NCBI GenBank assembly: GCA_048213135.1
Contig: AFZH01016978.1
Span: forward strand, 1 to 22,527
DNA from: Reclinomonas americana ATCC 50394
Taxonomy: Eukaryota > Jakobida > Jakobea > Jakobida
DNA: 22,527 nucleotides
Direction of reading: 5' to 3'
Shown here in pieces: positions 10,043 through 17,192 of this stretch. Each line of letters starts with the position of its first letter. Within the stretch, counting starts at the first letter, position 1. The position numbers and the translations under genes are program-made. The notes beneath the pieces were generated by a model. It was given only the letters and a program-made list of their open reading frames with translations. It had not been told where the DNA came from and ran no database searches.

Positions 10043-10804
10043 TCACTCCAACAACCCATTCGACTGCAACCACTCCAACGCCATAAACGCCGTGGTGGTG
10101 GCCACCGACAACATCTTCCCCTGCCGCACCAACTGCTTCAACTCCGCCACCGTCACCCCGCGAATCACATGAATCCACTCCTCCTCGTCGCACACCGCCC
10201 TCTTCTCCTCCTCCTCACTCAGCGGCTCCGGATCGAGGCACAGAAACGGATGAAAGACGCCGATCGACGACTTGACAAACGGCACCCCCACGCCCTCGGT
10301 CAGCGCCACCCATCGTTCCGCGCGCAGATGCGTCTCCTCGGCCAGCTCATCGCGTGCCGCCTGCTCCACCGAGGCATGCTTGGCGCGATCGTACTTGCCA
10401 CCGGGCAGGGTGAGGCACAAGCAATTCTGGCCTTGCACGTACTCACTGATCAGTGTCACCGTGCGAGTACGCGTGTCAAAGGCGAAGACGCTGGTGAAGG
10501 CCAGGCCCTTGCCAAACACATCTGTTCGTGAATGAGCCTCTCTCTCTCTTTCTCTCGCACAAAGAGGAAGTCTCACCAAACGACATGACGCGACCGTCGG
10601 GAAAGGCCACATCGCGACGAGAGACTGTAATGTATCTGTGTGCATGCGTGCAGTGAGCGAGAGGAGAGAGAGAGAGAGACAACTTCCTTGTCTTTCGCAC
10701 CGATCGTAAACCACTTGCTCCTCTGTGATCTCAAAGTGCGGCTGCTGAGTGCTGTCACTCATGGCCGCACTGTACTCGTCGTATGAGGCCCACACGCGCT
10801 GCAT
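10043..10804 (-). CDS. Nudix hydrolase with divergent Nudix box
   Basis: Three exons (10701-10804, 10577-10635, 10043-10521) join in phase to give about 213 residues ending in TGA. The middle exon encodes SRRDVAFPDGRVMSF and leads into DVFGKGLAFTSVFAF, the layout of ADP-ribose or nucleotide-sugar pyrophosphatases of the NUDT14/ADPRase type. The Nudix box lies at about residues 95-120. It keeps G-G-K-Y-D and the D-E-L-x-E-E core but has Asp, His and Ala where the consensus has Arg, Gly and the first Glu. The start at 10804 is the first ATG after a possible splice acceptor (TTTGTTTCTCAG), so an upstream exon is possible; ATGs at 10762 and 10840 are alternatives. Function is inferred from the family; the substrate is uncertain and reduced activity is possible. 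Confidence 0.8.
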   Translation of the reverse strand: MQRVWASYDEYSAAMSDSTQQPHFEITEEQVVYDRCERQGSCLSLSLLSLTARMHTDTLQSLVAMWPFPTVASCRLVRLPLCAREREREAHSRTDVFGKGLAFTSVFAFDTRTRTVTLISEYVQGQNCLCLTLPGGKYDRAKHASVEQAARDELAEETHLRAERWVALTEGVGVPFVKSSIGVFHPFLCLDPEPLSEEEEKRAVCDEEEWIHVIRGVTVAELKQLVRQGKMLSVATTTAFMALEWLQSNGLLE

Positions 10805-10848
10805 GACTGAGAAACAAAGAATGCGTCCACTGTCCCGCACAGTCTCAT

Positions 10849-10875
10849 CTTCTTCTTCTTCTTCTTCTTCTTCTT
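10849..10875. repeat. (CTT)n microsatellite upstream of WD40 gene 1
   Basis: Nine CTT triplets between the divergent Nudix and WD40 genes, followed by ACAG. It resembles a polypyrimidine tract plus acceptor for the plus strand, which matters because WD40 gene 1 lacks a start codon. Confidence 0.85.
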
Positions 10876-10882
10876 ACAGTGA

Positions 10883-11977
10883 CCTCCGCTTCCCCTTTTT
10901 CTCCCCAGTACGAGCCTGCATGGACACACTCATCCGGTGCTGTCAGTCGCCGTCACTCCCGATGGTCAGCACATTGTGAGTGCTGCAGACAAGACAGTGC
11001 GAGTGTGGTCACTGGCGAGTGGCAAGGAAGTGCAACGACTGGAGGGACACACTGGCTGGGTGCATGCTGTCGCCGTCACCCCCGATGGTCAGCATATTGT
11101 GAGTGGCGGCGATGACAAGACTGTGCGCGTGTGGTCACTGGTGAATGCAGAGGAGGTGCGACGATTGGAGGGACACACTGCGGTCGTACGATGTGTTGCT
11201 GTCTCCCCCGATGGCCAGCACGTTGTGAGTGGAGGCGATGATGGGACTGCGCGAGTGTGGTCGATCGCCAGTGGAGAGGAAGTGCGGCAGCTGAAGGGAC
11301 AAGCGGGGTGGGCGTTGTCTGTGGCCTTCACCCCCGATAGTCTGCACGTCGTGAGCGGGAGCAATGACTTTCGAGTGCGGGTGTGGTCGCTGGCAGGTGG
11401 AGGTGAAGAGGCACGCGTGTTGCAAGGGCATACGCATTTTGTGTTCTCTGTTGCCGTCACTCCCGATGGACAGCACATCGTGAGTGGGGGCTTGGACAGC
11501 ACAGTGCGAGTGTGGTCACTGGCAAGCGGAGAGATGGCGCGACGGTTTCACGGACACACTGCAGGGGTGTTAACTGTCGCTGTTACTCCCGACGGCCAGC
11601 ACGTTGTCAGCGGCAGCATCGACATGACCGGTCGAGTGCACGTGTGGTCTCTGGCGACTGGGCAGGAAGTGCGACGGCTTGAGAGTTACACTGAAGCAGT
11701 GCGGTCTGTCGCTCTCACCCCCGATGGTCAGCATGTAGTCAGTGGAAGTGTTGACAAGACGGTGCGAGTGTGGTCCACGCCGCTTGGTCTTGCTCGTCTG
11801 GAGCTCCATTGTGCGCGAGCGGCGTTGCGCGCGGTTCAGGAGATGCAGGAAGAGGAGGAGGAGGAAGAGGACGAAGATCCGCGTTGCCTCGTGGAGATCG
11901 TGCTGCGCTGCTTCCTGGTCGAGGAGGCAGAGGTGGTCGTTCATCGCTGCCTCACCGACAATCGTCTTCATCTTTGA
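10883..11977 (+). CDS. WD40 array gene 1: seven-bladed propeller, start lost
   Basis: The single open frame encodes seven WD40 blades of about 42 residues (VAVTPDGQHIVSG, then VRVWSLASG), then the shared array tail: Cys-Ala-Arg-Ala-Ala helix, an acidic run of Glu, CLVEIVLRCFLVEEAEVVVH, ending NRLHL and TGA. Blades end in Trp-Ser rather than Trp-Asp. No ATG opens this frame: the upstream in-frame codon is TGA at 10880. By alignment to its paralogs, the leader at 10879 has GTG for ATG and one extra T in the T5 run (10896-10900), which shifts the leader out of frame. Either an upstream exon splices to CTCCCCAG at 10908, or the 5' end is decayed. Head-to-head with the Nudix gene. A propeller of this kind normally acts as a protein-interaction platform; partners are unknown. 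Confidence 0.75.
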   Translation, partial: PPLPLFLPSTSLHGHTHPVLSVAVTPDGQHIVSAADKTVRVWSLASGKEVQRLEGHTGWVHAVAVTPDGQHIVSGGDDKTVRVWSLVNAEEVRRLEGHTAVVRCVAVSPDGQHVVSGGDDGTARVWSIASGEEVRQLKGQAGWALSVAFTPDSLHVVSGSNDFRVRVWSLAGGGEEARVLQGHTHFVFSVAVTPDGQHIVSGGLDSTVRVWSLASGEMARRFHGHTAGVLTVAVTPDGQHVVSGSIDMTGRVHVWSLATGQEVRRLESYTEAVRSVALTPDGQHVVSGSVDKTVRVWSTPLGLARLELHCARAALRAVQEMQEEEEEEEDEDPRCLVEIVLRCFLVEEAEVVVHRCLTDNRLHL

Positions 11978-12040
11978 TTGATATCGATTGCAAAAGGTAT
12001 TTTGTTCCTCTTCGCGCGATCGTGCCTTGTTTTCTTTGCG

Positions 12041-12121
12041 TGTTTCCTGTGCTATCTTGTGGATGAGTAGTGTAGAGCCGAATAGCAATGACGGTCTCAT
12101 ACAGCGCGAAACGTCGACAAA
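12041..12121 (+). promoter_or_regulatory. Conserved intergenic block, copy A
   Basis: Between WD40 genes 1 and 2. It contains TGTTTCCTGTGCTATCTTG, then TGGATGAGTAGTGTA-AGCCGA and, 30 bases later, GCGAAACGTCGACAAAG. Closely similar blocks lie between genes 3-4 and 5-6. It ends about 45 bases before the gene 2 ATG, so it could carry 3' processing signals of gene 1, promoter elements of gene 2, or simply be the remnant of duplicated flank. Confidence 0.6.
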
Positions 12122-12166
12122 GAAAGATGTGTCCTTCGCGTGGTCCATTCACACTTCCCGCAAGCC

Positions 12167-13234
12167 ATGACCTCGACTCCCCTCTCTCTTCCGAGCAAGT
12201 GTCTGTGCAGAAACATTGGTTGGGTGTACTCTTTCGCGGTCACTCCCGATGGTCAGCACATTGTGAGTGGTGACTGGGGAGGAAACGTGCGTGTGTGGTC
12301 TCTCACGAGTGGCGAGGAGGTGCAGCGATTGGAGGGACACGCTGGTTGGGTGCTCTCTGTCGCCGTTACTCCCGATGGTCAGCATGTTGTGAGCGGTGAC
12401 AGTGATACCAAGGTACGAGTGTGGTCGCTGACAAGCGGCGAGGAAGCGCGACGGCTGAAGGGACACACTCGTGCGGTGTACTCTGTTGCTGTCACTCCCA
12501 ACGGTCGGTACGTTGTAAGCGGAGGCGATGCCGTGCGCGTATGGTCACTGGCGAGTGGAGAGCAAGTGCAAGTGTTCGTGGGCCACGCAGCCATTGTATA
12601 CTCTGCCGCCGTGACTCCCGATGGTGAGCATGTTGTCAGTGGGAGTGTGGACGAGACAGTGCGTTTGTGGTCGCTGGTGAGCGGTGAAGAAGTGCGACAG
12701 TTGAGGGGCCACTGCAACTCGGTGTGCTCTGTCGCCGTCACTCCCGATGGCCTGCACGTCGTGAGTGGAAGTGATGACTGCACAGTGCGGGTGTGGTCAC
12801 TGGCAAGTGGCGAGGAGGTGCGGCGGTTTGACGGGCACACTGGAGAGGTATTCTCTGTCGCTGTCACCCCAGATGGCCAGCACGTCATCAGCGGCAGTGT
12901 CGACAAGACCGCTCGGGTGTGGTCTCTGGCGACTGGGGAGGAAGTGCGGCGGTTGGTGGGGCACACCGATTCTGTGCGGTCTGTCGCCATCACTCCCGAT
13001 GGTCAGCACATAGTTAGTGGAAGTGTGGACAAGACCGTGCGAGTGTGGTCCACTCCACTTGGTCTCGCTCGCCAGGAGCTCGACTGTGCCCGAGCGGCCA
13101 TGCGCGCGGTACGCGAGCTGCAGGGGGATGGTGATTCGCGATGCCTTCCGGAGCTGGTGCTGCGCTGCTTCCTGGTCGAGGATGCAGAGGTGGTCGTTCA
13201 TCGCTGCCTCACCGACGATCGTCTTCATTTGTGA
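12167..13234 (+). CDS. WD40 array gene 2: intact seven-bladed propeller
   Basis: An intronless gene of 355 residues. The leader MTSTPLSLPSKCLCR is shared with genes 3-5. Seven blades follow, the third shortened at the b-c loop (SGGDAVRVW). Most blades read VAVTPDGQHVVSG and VRVWSLASGEEVRRLEGH with variable residues after GH and around the loop Asp. The tail has TPLGLARQELDCARAAMRAV, then CLPELVLRCFLVEDAEVVVH, ending DDRLHL and TGA. The ATG was chosen by alignment of the leaders; the frame is open a little further upstream. The 5' flank (TCCTTCGCGTGGTCC) is shared with gene 4. Predicted cytosolic, without signal peptide or membrane segment. Function unknown. Confidence 0.85.
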   Translation: MTSTPLSLPSKCLCRNIGWVYSFAVTPDGQHIVSGDWGGNVRVWSLTSGEEVQRLEGHAGWVLSVAVTPDGQHVVSGDSDTKVRVWSLTSGEEARRLKGHTRAVYSVAVTPNGRYVVSGGDAVRVWSLASGEQVQVFVGHAAIVYSAAVTPDGEHVVSGSVDETVRLWSLVSGEEVRQLRGHCNSVCSVAVTPDGLHVVSGSDDCTVRVWSLASGEEVRRFDGHTGEVFSVAVTPDGQHVISGSVDKTARVWSLATGEEVRRLVGHTDSVRSVAITPDGQHIVSGSVDKTVRVWSTPLGLARQELDCARAAMRAVRELQGDGDSRCLPELVLRCFLVEDAEVVVHRCLTDDRLHL

Positions 13235-13426
13235 TTTTGTGAACTGTTTCCTTTCTGACACAATGTACGTTTCTCTGCTCTATCTTGTGCATGCTTGAAG
13301 TGAAACGCGCTGCAGCAACTCGGGTGGGAAGGGTGTGGTGTCTTTCCTCAAACGCATCAACGTCGACGACAAACGTGTCCCTCGTGACGCCCACTCAGTC
13401 TCTCAGGTTCGACTCTCACGCTCACC

Positions 13427-14506
13427 ATGACCTCCACTCCACCTTCTCTCCCGTGCAAGTGCCTGTACGGGCACACTGAAGCTGCGCGGTCTGTGGCCAT
13501 CACTCCCAACGGGCAGCTCATTGTGAGCGGAGGCAAAGACAAAAGACTGCGCGTGTGGTCACTGGCAAGTGGGGAGGAAGTCCGCCGGTTGGAGGGACAT
13601 GCTGGTTGGGTGCTCTCTGTCGCCGTTACTCCCGATGGCCATCACGTTGTGAGTGGGAGCTGGGACAAGACCGTGCGTGTGTGGTCTCTGGCGAGTGGAG
13701 AGGAAGTGCGACGGCTGAAGCGACACACTGGAGACGTGATTTGCGTCGCCGTCACCCCTGATGGCCAGCGCATTGTGTGTGGCAGTGCAGACCACATTGT
13801 GCGAGTGTGGTCGCTGGCGAGTGGAGACGAAGTGCAACTCTTTGAGGGGCACACTGCTGGGGTGCTGTCTGTTGCTGTCACTGCCGATGGGGAGCATGTG
13901 GTGAGCGGTAGTGGAGACAGCACCGTGCGGGTGTGGTCACTGGCAAACGGAGCAGAAGTGCGCCGATTGCTGGGGCACACTTCTGTCGTGTGGTCTGTTG
14001 CCGCCACACCCGATAGCCTGCACGTCGTGAGTGGCAGTTTGGACAAGTCGGTGCGAGTGTGGTGCCTGGCAAGTGGCGAAGAAGTGCGTCGGCTGGAGGG
14101 CCATACTCGTGAAGTGTGGTGTGTCGCAGTCAGTTCCGACGGGCTGTATATTGTGAGTGGCGGCGAGGATGCGACTGTGCGAGTGTGGTCGCTGGCGACT
14201 GGGGAGGAGGTGCGGCGGTTGGTGGGGCACCATTACACGGTGCGGTCTGTTGCCATAACTCCCGACAGTCAGCATGTTGTGAGCGGAAGTGGCGACCAGA
14301 CGGTGCGAGTGTGGTCCACTCCATGCGGCCTCGCTCGGCAGGAGCTCGATTGTGCACGAGCGGCAATGCTCGCGGTGCAGGAGGACCTGGGGAAGATGGA
14401 GGAAGATCCGCGCTGCCTCGTGGAAATCGTGCTGCGCTGCTTCTTGGTCGAGGAGGCAGTGGTGGTCGTTCATCGCTGCCTCGCCGACGATCGTCTTCAT
14501 TTGTGA
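13427..14506 (+). CDS. WD40 array gene 3: intact seven-bladed propeller
   Basis: Intronless, 359 residues. Leader MTSTPPSLPCKCLYGHTEA, seven blades, and the tail with TPCGLARQELDCARAAMLAV and CLVEIVLRCFLVEEAVVVVH, ending DDRLHL and TGA. Its tail joins the TPCG form with the CLVEI form. Blades are highly alike (VRVWSLASGEEVRRLEGHT) with one Trp-Cys (RVWCLASG) at the fifth blade. The spacing to gene 2 is 192 bases and the flank is only partly like the other intergenic blocks. No enzymatic motif is present. Confidence 0.85.
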   Translation: MTSTPPSLPCKCLYGHTEAARSVAITPNGQLIVSGGKDKRLRVWSLASGEEVRRLEGHAGWVLSVAVTPDGHHVVSGSWDKTVRVWSLASGEEVRRLKRHTGDVICVAVTPDGQRIVCGSADHIVRVWSLASGDEVQLFEGHTAGVLSVAVTADGEHVVSGSGDSTVRVWSLANGAEVRRLLGHTSVVWSVAATPDSLHVVSGSLDKSVRVWCLASGEEVRRLEGHTREVWCVAVSSDGLYIVSGGEDATVRVWSLATGEEVRRLVGHHYTVRSVAITPDSQHVVSGSGDQTVRVWSTPCGLARQELDCARAAMLAVQEDLGKMEEDPRCLVEIVLRCFLVEEAVVVVHRCLADDRLHL

Positions 14507-14555
14507 TTGATGGTGAATGGGTTTTTGTTCCTCTGCGTGACTCTTTTTTTTTGCT

Positions 14556-14640
14556 TGTTTCCTGTGCTATCTTGTGGATGAGTAGTGTAAAGCCGAGCAG
14601 CGACGACGGTCTCACACGGCGCGAAACGTCGTCAAAGAAT
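14556..14640 (+). promoter_or_regulatory. Conserved intergenic block, copy B
   Basis: Between WD40 genes 3 and 4. It repeats TGTTTCCTGTGCTATCTTG, TGGATGAGTAGTGTAAAGCC and GCGAAACGTCGTCAAAGAAT in the same order and spacing as the block between genes 1 and 2. It is followed by TCCTTCGCGTGGTCC, also shared with the gene 2 flank. Confidence 0.6.
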
Positions 14641-14682
14641 AGAAAGGCGTCCTTCGCGTGGTCCTCACATTGCCCGCACGCC

Positions 14683-15759
14683 ATGACCTCGACTCCCCTC
14701 TTCCTCCCGAGCAAGTGCTTGCGTGGTCACATAAGCGATGTGCACACTGTTGCTATCACACCCGACGGTCGGCACATTGTCAGCGGCAGTGGCGACAACA
14801 CAATACGTGTGTGGTCGCTGGCGAGTGGGCAGGAGGTGCGACGACTGGAAGGACACAGCAAGTGCGTCTGGACTCTCGCTGTCACTCCCGACGGTCTTTT
14901 CGTTGTGAGTGGGAGCTGGGATAGGACCGTGCGTGTGTGGTCTCTGGCGCGTGGAGAGGAAGTGCGACTGTTGAAGGGGCACACGAATCGCGTGTACGCG
15001 GTCACTATCACTCCCAACGGACAGCATGTTGTGAGTGCGGGGTTGGATGCCACGGTGCGAGTGTGGTCACTGGCGAGTAGAGAGAAGGAGCGACGACTGC
15101 AGGATCATGGTAGCGTGGTTTGGTCTGTCGCGGTCACTCCCGACGGGAAGTACATTGTGAGCGGGAGCGGGGACAGGATTGTGCGAGTGTGGTCGCTGGC
15201 GAGTGGAGAACTGGTTCGACGGATGAGTAGGCACAATGGAATGGTGATGTCTGTCGCCGTTACTGCCGATGGCCAGCACGTTGTGAGTGGCCATGGAACT
15301 TTGGGCATGCAAGTGTGGTCGCTCACGCGCGGAGAAGAAGTGCGACGGCCGCTGGAGTGCGGGTCGGGAGTGTTTTCTGTTGCTATCACTCTCGACGGCC
15401 AGCATATTGTGAGTGGGAACGTGGACACGACAGTGCGGGTGTGCTCGCTGGTGAGTGGAGAAGAAGAGTGCCAGTTGCAGGGACACACTACTGTGGTGTA
15501 CTCCGTCGCGGTTGCGCCCGACGGTCAGCATGTAGCCAGTGGAAGTGGCGACAAGACGGTGCGAGTGTGGTCCACACCACTTGGCCTCGCTCGCCAGGAG
15601 CTCGATTGTGCACGGGTGGCCATGCGCACAGTGCAGGAAATGCAAGAGGAAGATCAGGATCCGCGCTGCCTCGTGGAGATCGTACTGCGCTGCTTCCTGG
15701 TCGAGGAGGCAGAGGTGGTCGTTCACCGCTGCTGCAGCCTTCGTTTGTGTTTGTTGTAG
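14683..15759 (+). CDS. WD40 array gene 4: seven-bladed propeller with altered tail end
   Basis: Intronless, 358 residues. Leader MTSTPLFLPSKCLRGH, seven blades, tail TPLGLARQELDCARVAMRTV and CLVEIVLRCFLVEEAEVVVH. The fifth blade loop is unusual (SGHGTLGMQVWS) and the sixth has VRVCS. The last residues read CCSLRLCLL and TAG instead of CLTDDRLHL and TGA. The TAG and following bases (TAGTGAAATCCCGAGCAGCA) resemble the intergenic block found after genes 1, 3 and 5, so a deletion has joined the gene end to intergenic sequence. The frame is open far upstream (to 14116, through the end of gene 3 in another frame), but the paralog alignment sets the start at 14683. Confidence 0.85.
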   Translation: MTSTPLFLPSKCLRGHISDVHTVAITPDGRHIVSGSGDNTIRVWSLASGQEVRRLEGHSKCVWTLAVTPDGLFVVSGSWDRTVRVWSLARGEEVRLLKGHTNRVYAVTITPNGQHVVSAGLDATVRVWSLASREKERRLQDHGSVVWSVAVTPDGKYIVSGSGDRIVRVWSLASGELVRRMSRHNGMVMSVAVTADGQHVVSGHGTLGMQVWSLTRGEEVRRPLECGSGVFSVAITLDGQHIVSGNVDTTVRVCSLVSGEEECQLQGHTTVVYSVAVAPDGQHVASGSGDKTVRVWSTPLGLARQELDCARVAMRTVQEMQEEDQDPRCLVEIVLRCFLVEEAEVVVHRCCSLRLCLL

Positions 15760-15876
15760 TGAAATCCCGAGCAGCAAGCAGAGTGGAAGAAAGCGATGTC
15801 TCTCAGCGTTGATGCACCGAACGAATGTCTGTTCGCCGTGCGCGTCCCCCTCAAGACCTACCATTGTACGCGCGCA

Positions 15877-17013
15877 ATGACCACCACTCCCCCTTTTCTC
15901 GCATGCAAGTGCCTGCGTGCTCACTTTGATGTGGTGCGGTGCGTGGCCGTCTCTCCCGACGGTCGGCACGTGGTGAGTGGCGGTGATGACCGCGCAGTGC
16001 GCGTGTGTTCACTGGCAACTGGCAAGCAAGTGCATATGTTGGAGGTACACACTGGCTCGGTGCAGTCTGTCACCGTCACTCCCGACAGCCAGCACGTTGT
16101 GAGCGGGCATGAGGACGGCACAGTGCGCGTGTGGTCTATGGAGAGTGGTGAGGAGGTGCATCAGCTGCACGGACACACTGAAGATGTAGTGTGCGTCGCT
16201 GTCACTCCGGATGGTCTCCGCGTTGTGAGTGCGGGGGTGGACGACACTGTCCGCATGTGGTCACTGGCGAGTGGTGAGGAAGTGCTGCGAATGGAAGGCT
16301 ACTATGCGGGGCAGATTATGTCGCTCGCCGTGTCTGCCGACGGTCAGCACATATTGATCGGGAGCTCGGATAACACAGTGCGTATGTGGTCAATGGTGAG
16401 TGGCTATGAGGTACGACGGTTGGAGGGTCACCGCAACTGGGCGAGCTCCGTTGCCGTCACTCTTGATGGTCAGTGGGTTGTGACCGGGAGCGACGACACG
16501 ACCATACGAGTGTGGTCGATGGCGAGCGGAGAGGAGGTGCGCCGGTTGGAGGGGCACACTCTGGGCGTGTTCGTCGCCGTCACTCCCGATGGCAAGCACA
16601 TTATCAGTGGGAGTCCGGACGGAACGGTGCGGGTGTGGTCTCTGGCGAGTGGGGCGGAAGTTTGCCGGCTGGAGGATCACACCGCAGATGCGTGGTCGTT
16701 TGGCGACGAACCTGCCGCGGTGAATTCGATTGCCGTCGCTCCCGATGGTCAGCACGTGGTCAGCGTCAGTGACGATGCATGCATTCGAGTGTGGTCCACG
16801 CCGTGCGGCCTCGCCCGCCAGGAGCTCGATTGTGCGCGCTCTGCCGTGCGCGCGCTCCGGGAGCTGCAGGAAGGAAACGGGGGCGGCCGCGGGCCCGGGG
16901 TGGATGATGCACGGCCACGTTGCCTTCCAGAGCTGGTCCTGCGCTGCTTCCTGGTCGAGGAGGCAGAGGTGGTCGTTCATCGCTGCTTCACTGACGATCG
17001 TCTCCATCTTTGA
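15877..17013 (+). CDS. WD40 array gene 5: seven-bladed propeller, most diverged
   Basis: Intronless, 378 residues from the aligned start (MTTTPPFLACKCLRAH); an in-frame ATG at 15796 would add 27 residues and cannot be excluded. It has seven blades with more substitutions than its neighbours (VRMWS, VRVCS), and an insertion of about 8 residues before the seventh blade (HTADAWSFGDEPAA). The tail has TPCGLARQELDCARSAVRAL, a Gly-rich insertion (EGNGGGRGPG), then CLPELVLRCFLVEEAEVVVH, ending DDRLHL and TGA. Only 117 bases separate it from gene 4. Confidence 0.85.
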   Translation: MTTTPPFLACKCLRAHFDVVRCVAVSPDGRHVVSGGDDRAVRVCSLATGKQVHMLEVHTGSVQSVTVTPDSQHVVSGHEDGTVRVWSMESGEEVHQLHGHTEDVVCVAVTPDGLRVVSAGVDDTVRMWSLASGEEVLRMEGYYAGQIMSLAVSADGQHILIGSSDNTVRMWSMVSGYEVRRLEGHRNWASSVAVTLDGQWVVTGSDDTTIRVWSMASGEEVRRLEGHTLGVFVAVTPDGKHIISGSPDGTVRVWSLASGAEVCRLEDHTADAWSFGDEPAAVNSIAVAPDGQHVVSVSDDACIRVWSTPCGLARQELDCARSAVRALRELQEGNGGGRGPGVDDARPRCLPELVLRCFLVEEAEVVVHRCFTDDRLHL

Positions 17014-17063
17014 TTTATTTGTGAAAGGGTTCTTGTTCCTCTTCGTATCGTATTTACTTTGCA

Positions 17064-17152
17064 TGTTTCCTGTGCCATCTTGTGGATGAGTAGTGTAAAG
17101 CCGAGCAGCAACGATGGTGAAAGACGGTCTCTTTAAACGTCGACAAAGTCCT
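17064..17152 (+). promoter_or_regulatory. Conserved intergenic block, copy C
   Basis: Between WD40 genes 5 and 6. It has TGTTTCCTGTGCCATCTTG, TGGATGAGTAGTGTAAAGCC, GAGCAGCAACGATGG and then TTTAAACGTCGACAAAG, in the same order as in copies A and B. Confidence 0.6.
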
Positions 17153-17192
17153 CTGTCACTGTAGTCTTCTCGTCTTCTCTTGTGCACACGCT

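Noticed and set aside
10849-10908. CRISPR-like or direct-repeat array near the Nudix/WD40 boundary
   Set aside because: It is a plain CTT microsatellite with no spacer structure. The window is eukaryotic.
14116-14682. N-terminal extension of WD40 gene 4 into the gene 3 region
   Set aside because: The frame is open but overlaps the end of gene 3 in another frame and the noncoding block. Paralog leaders align at the ATG at 14683.
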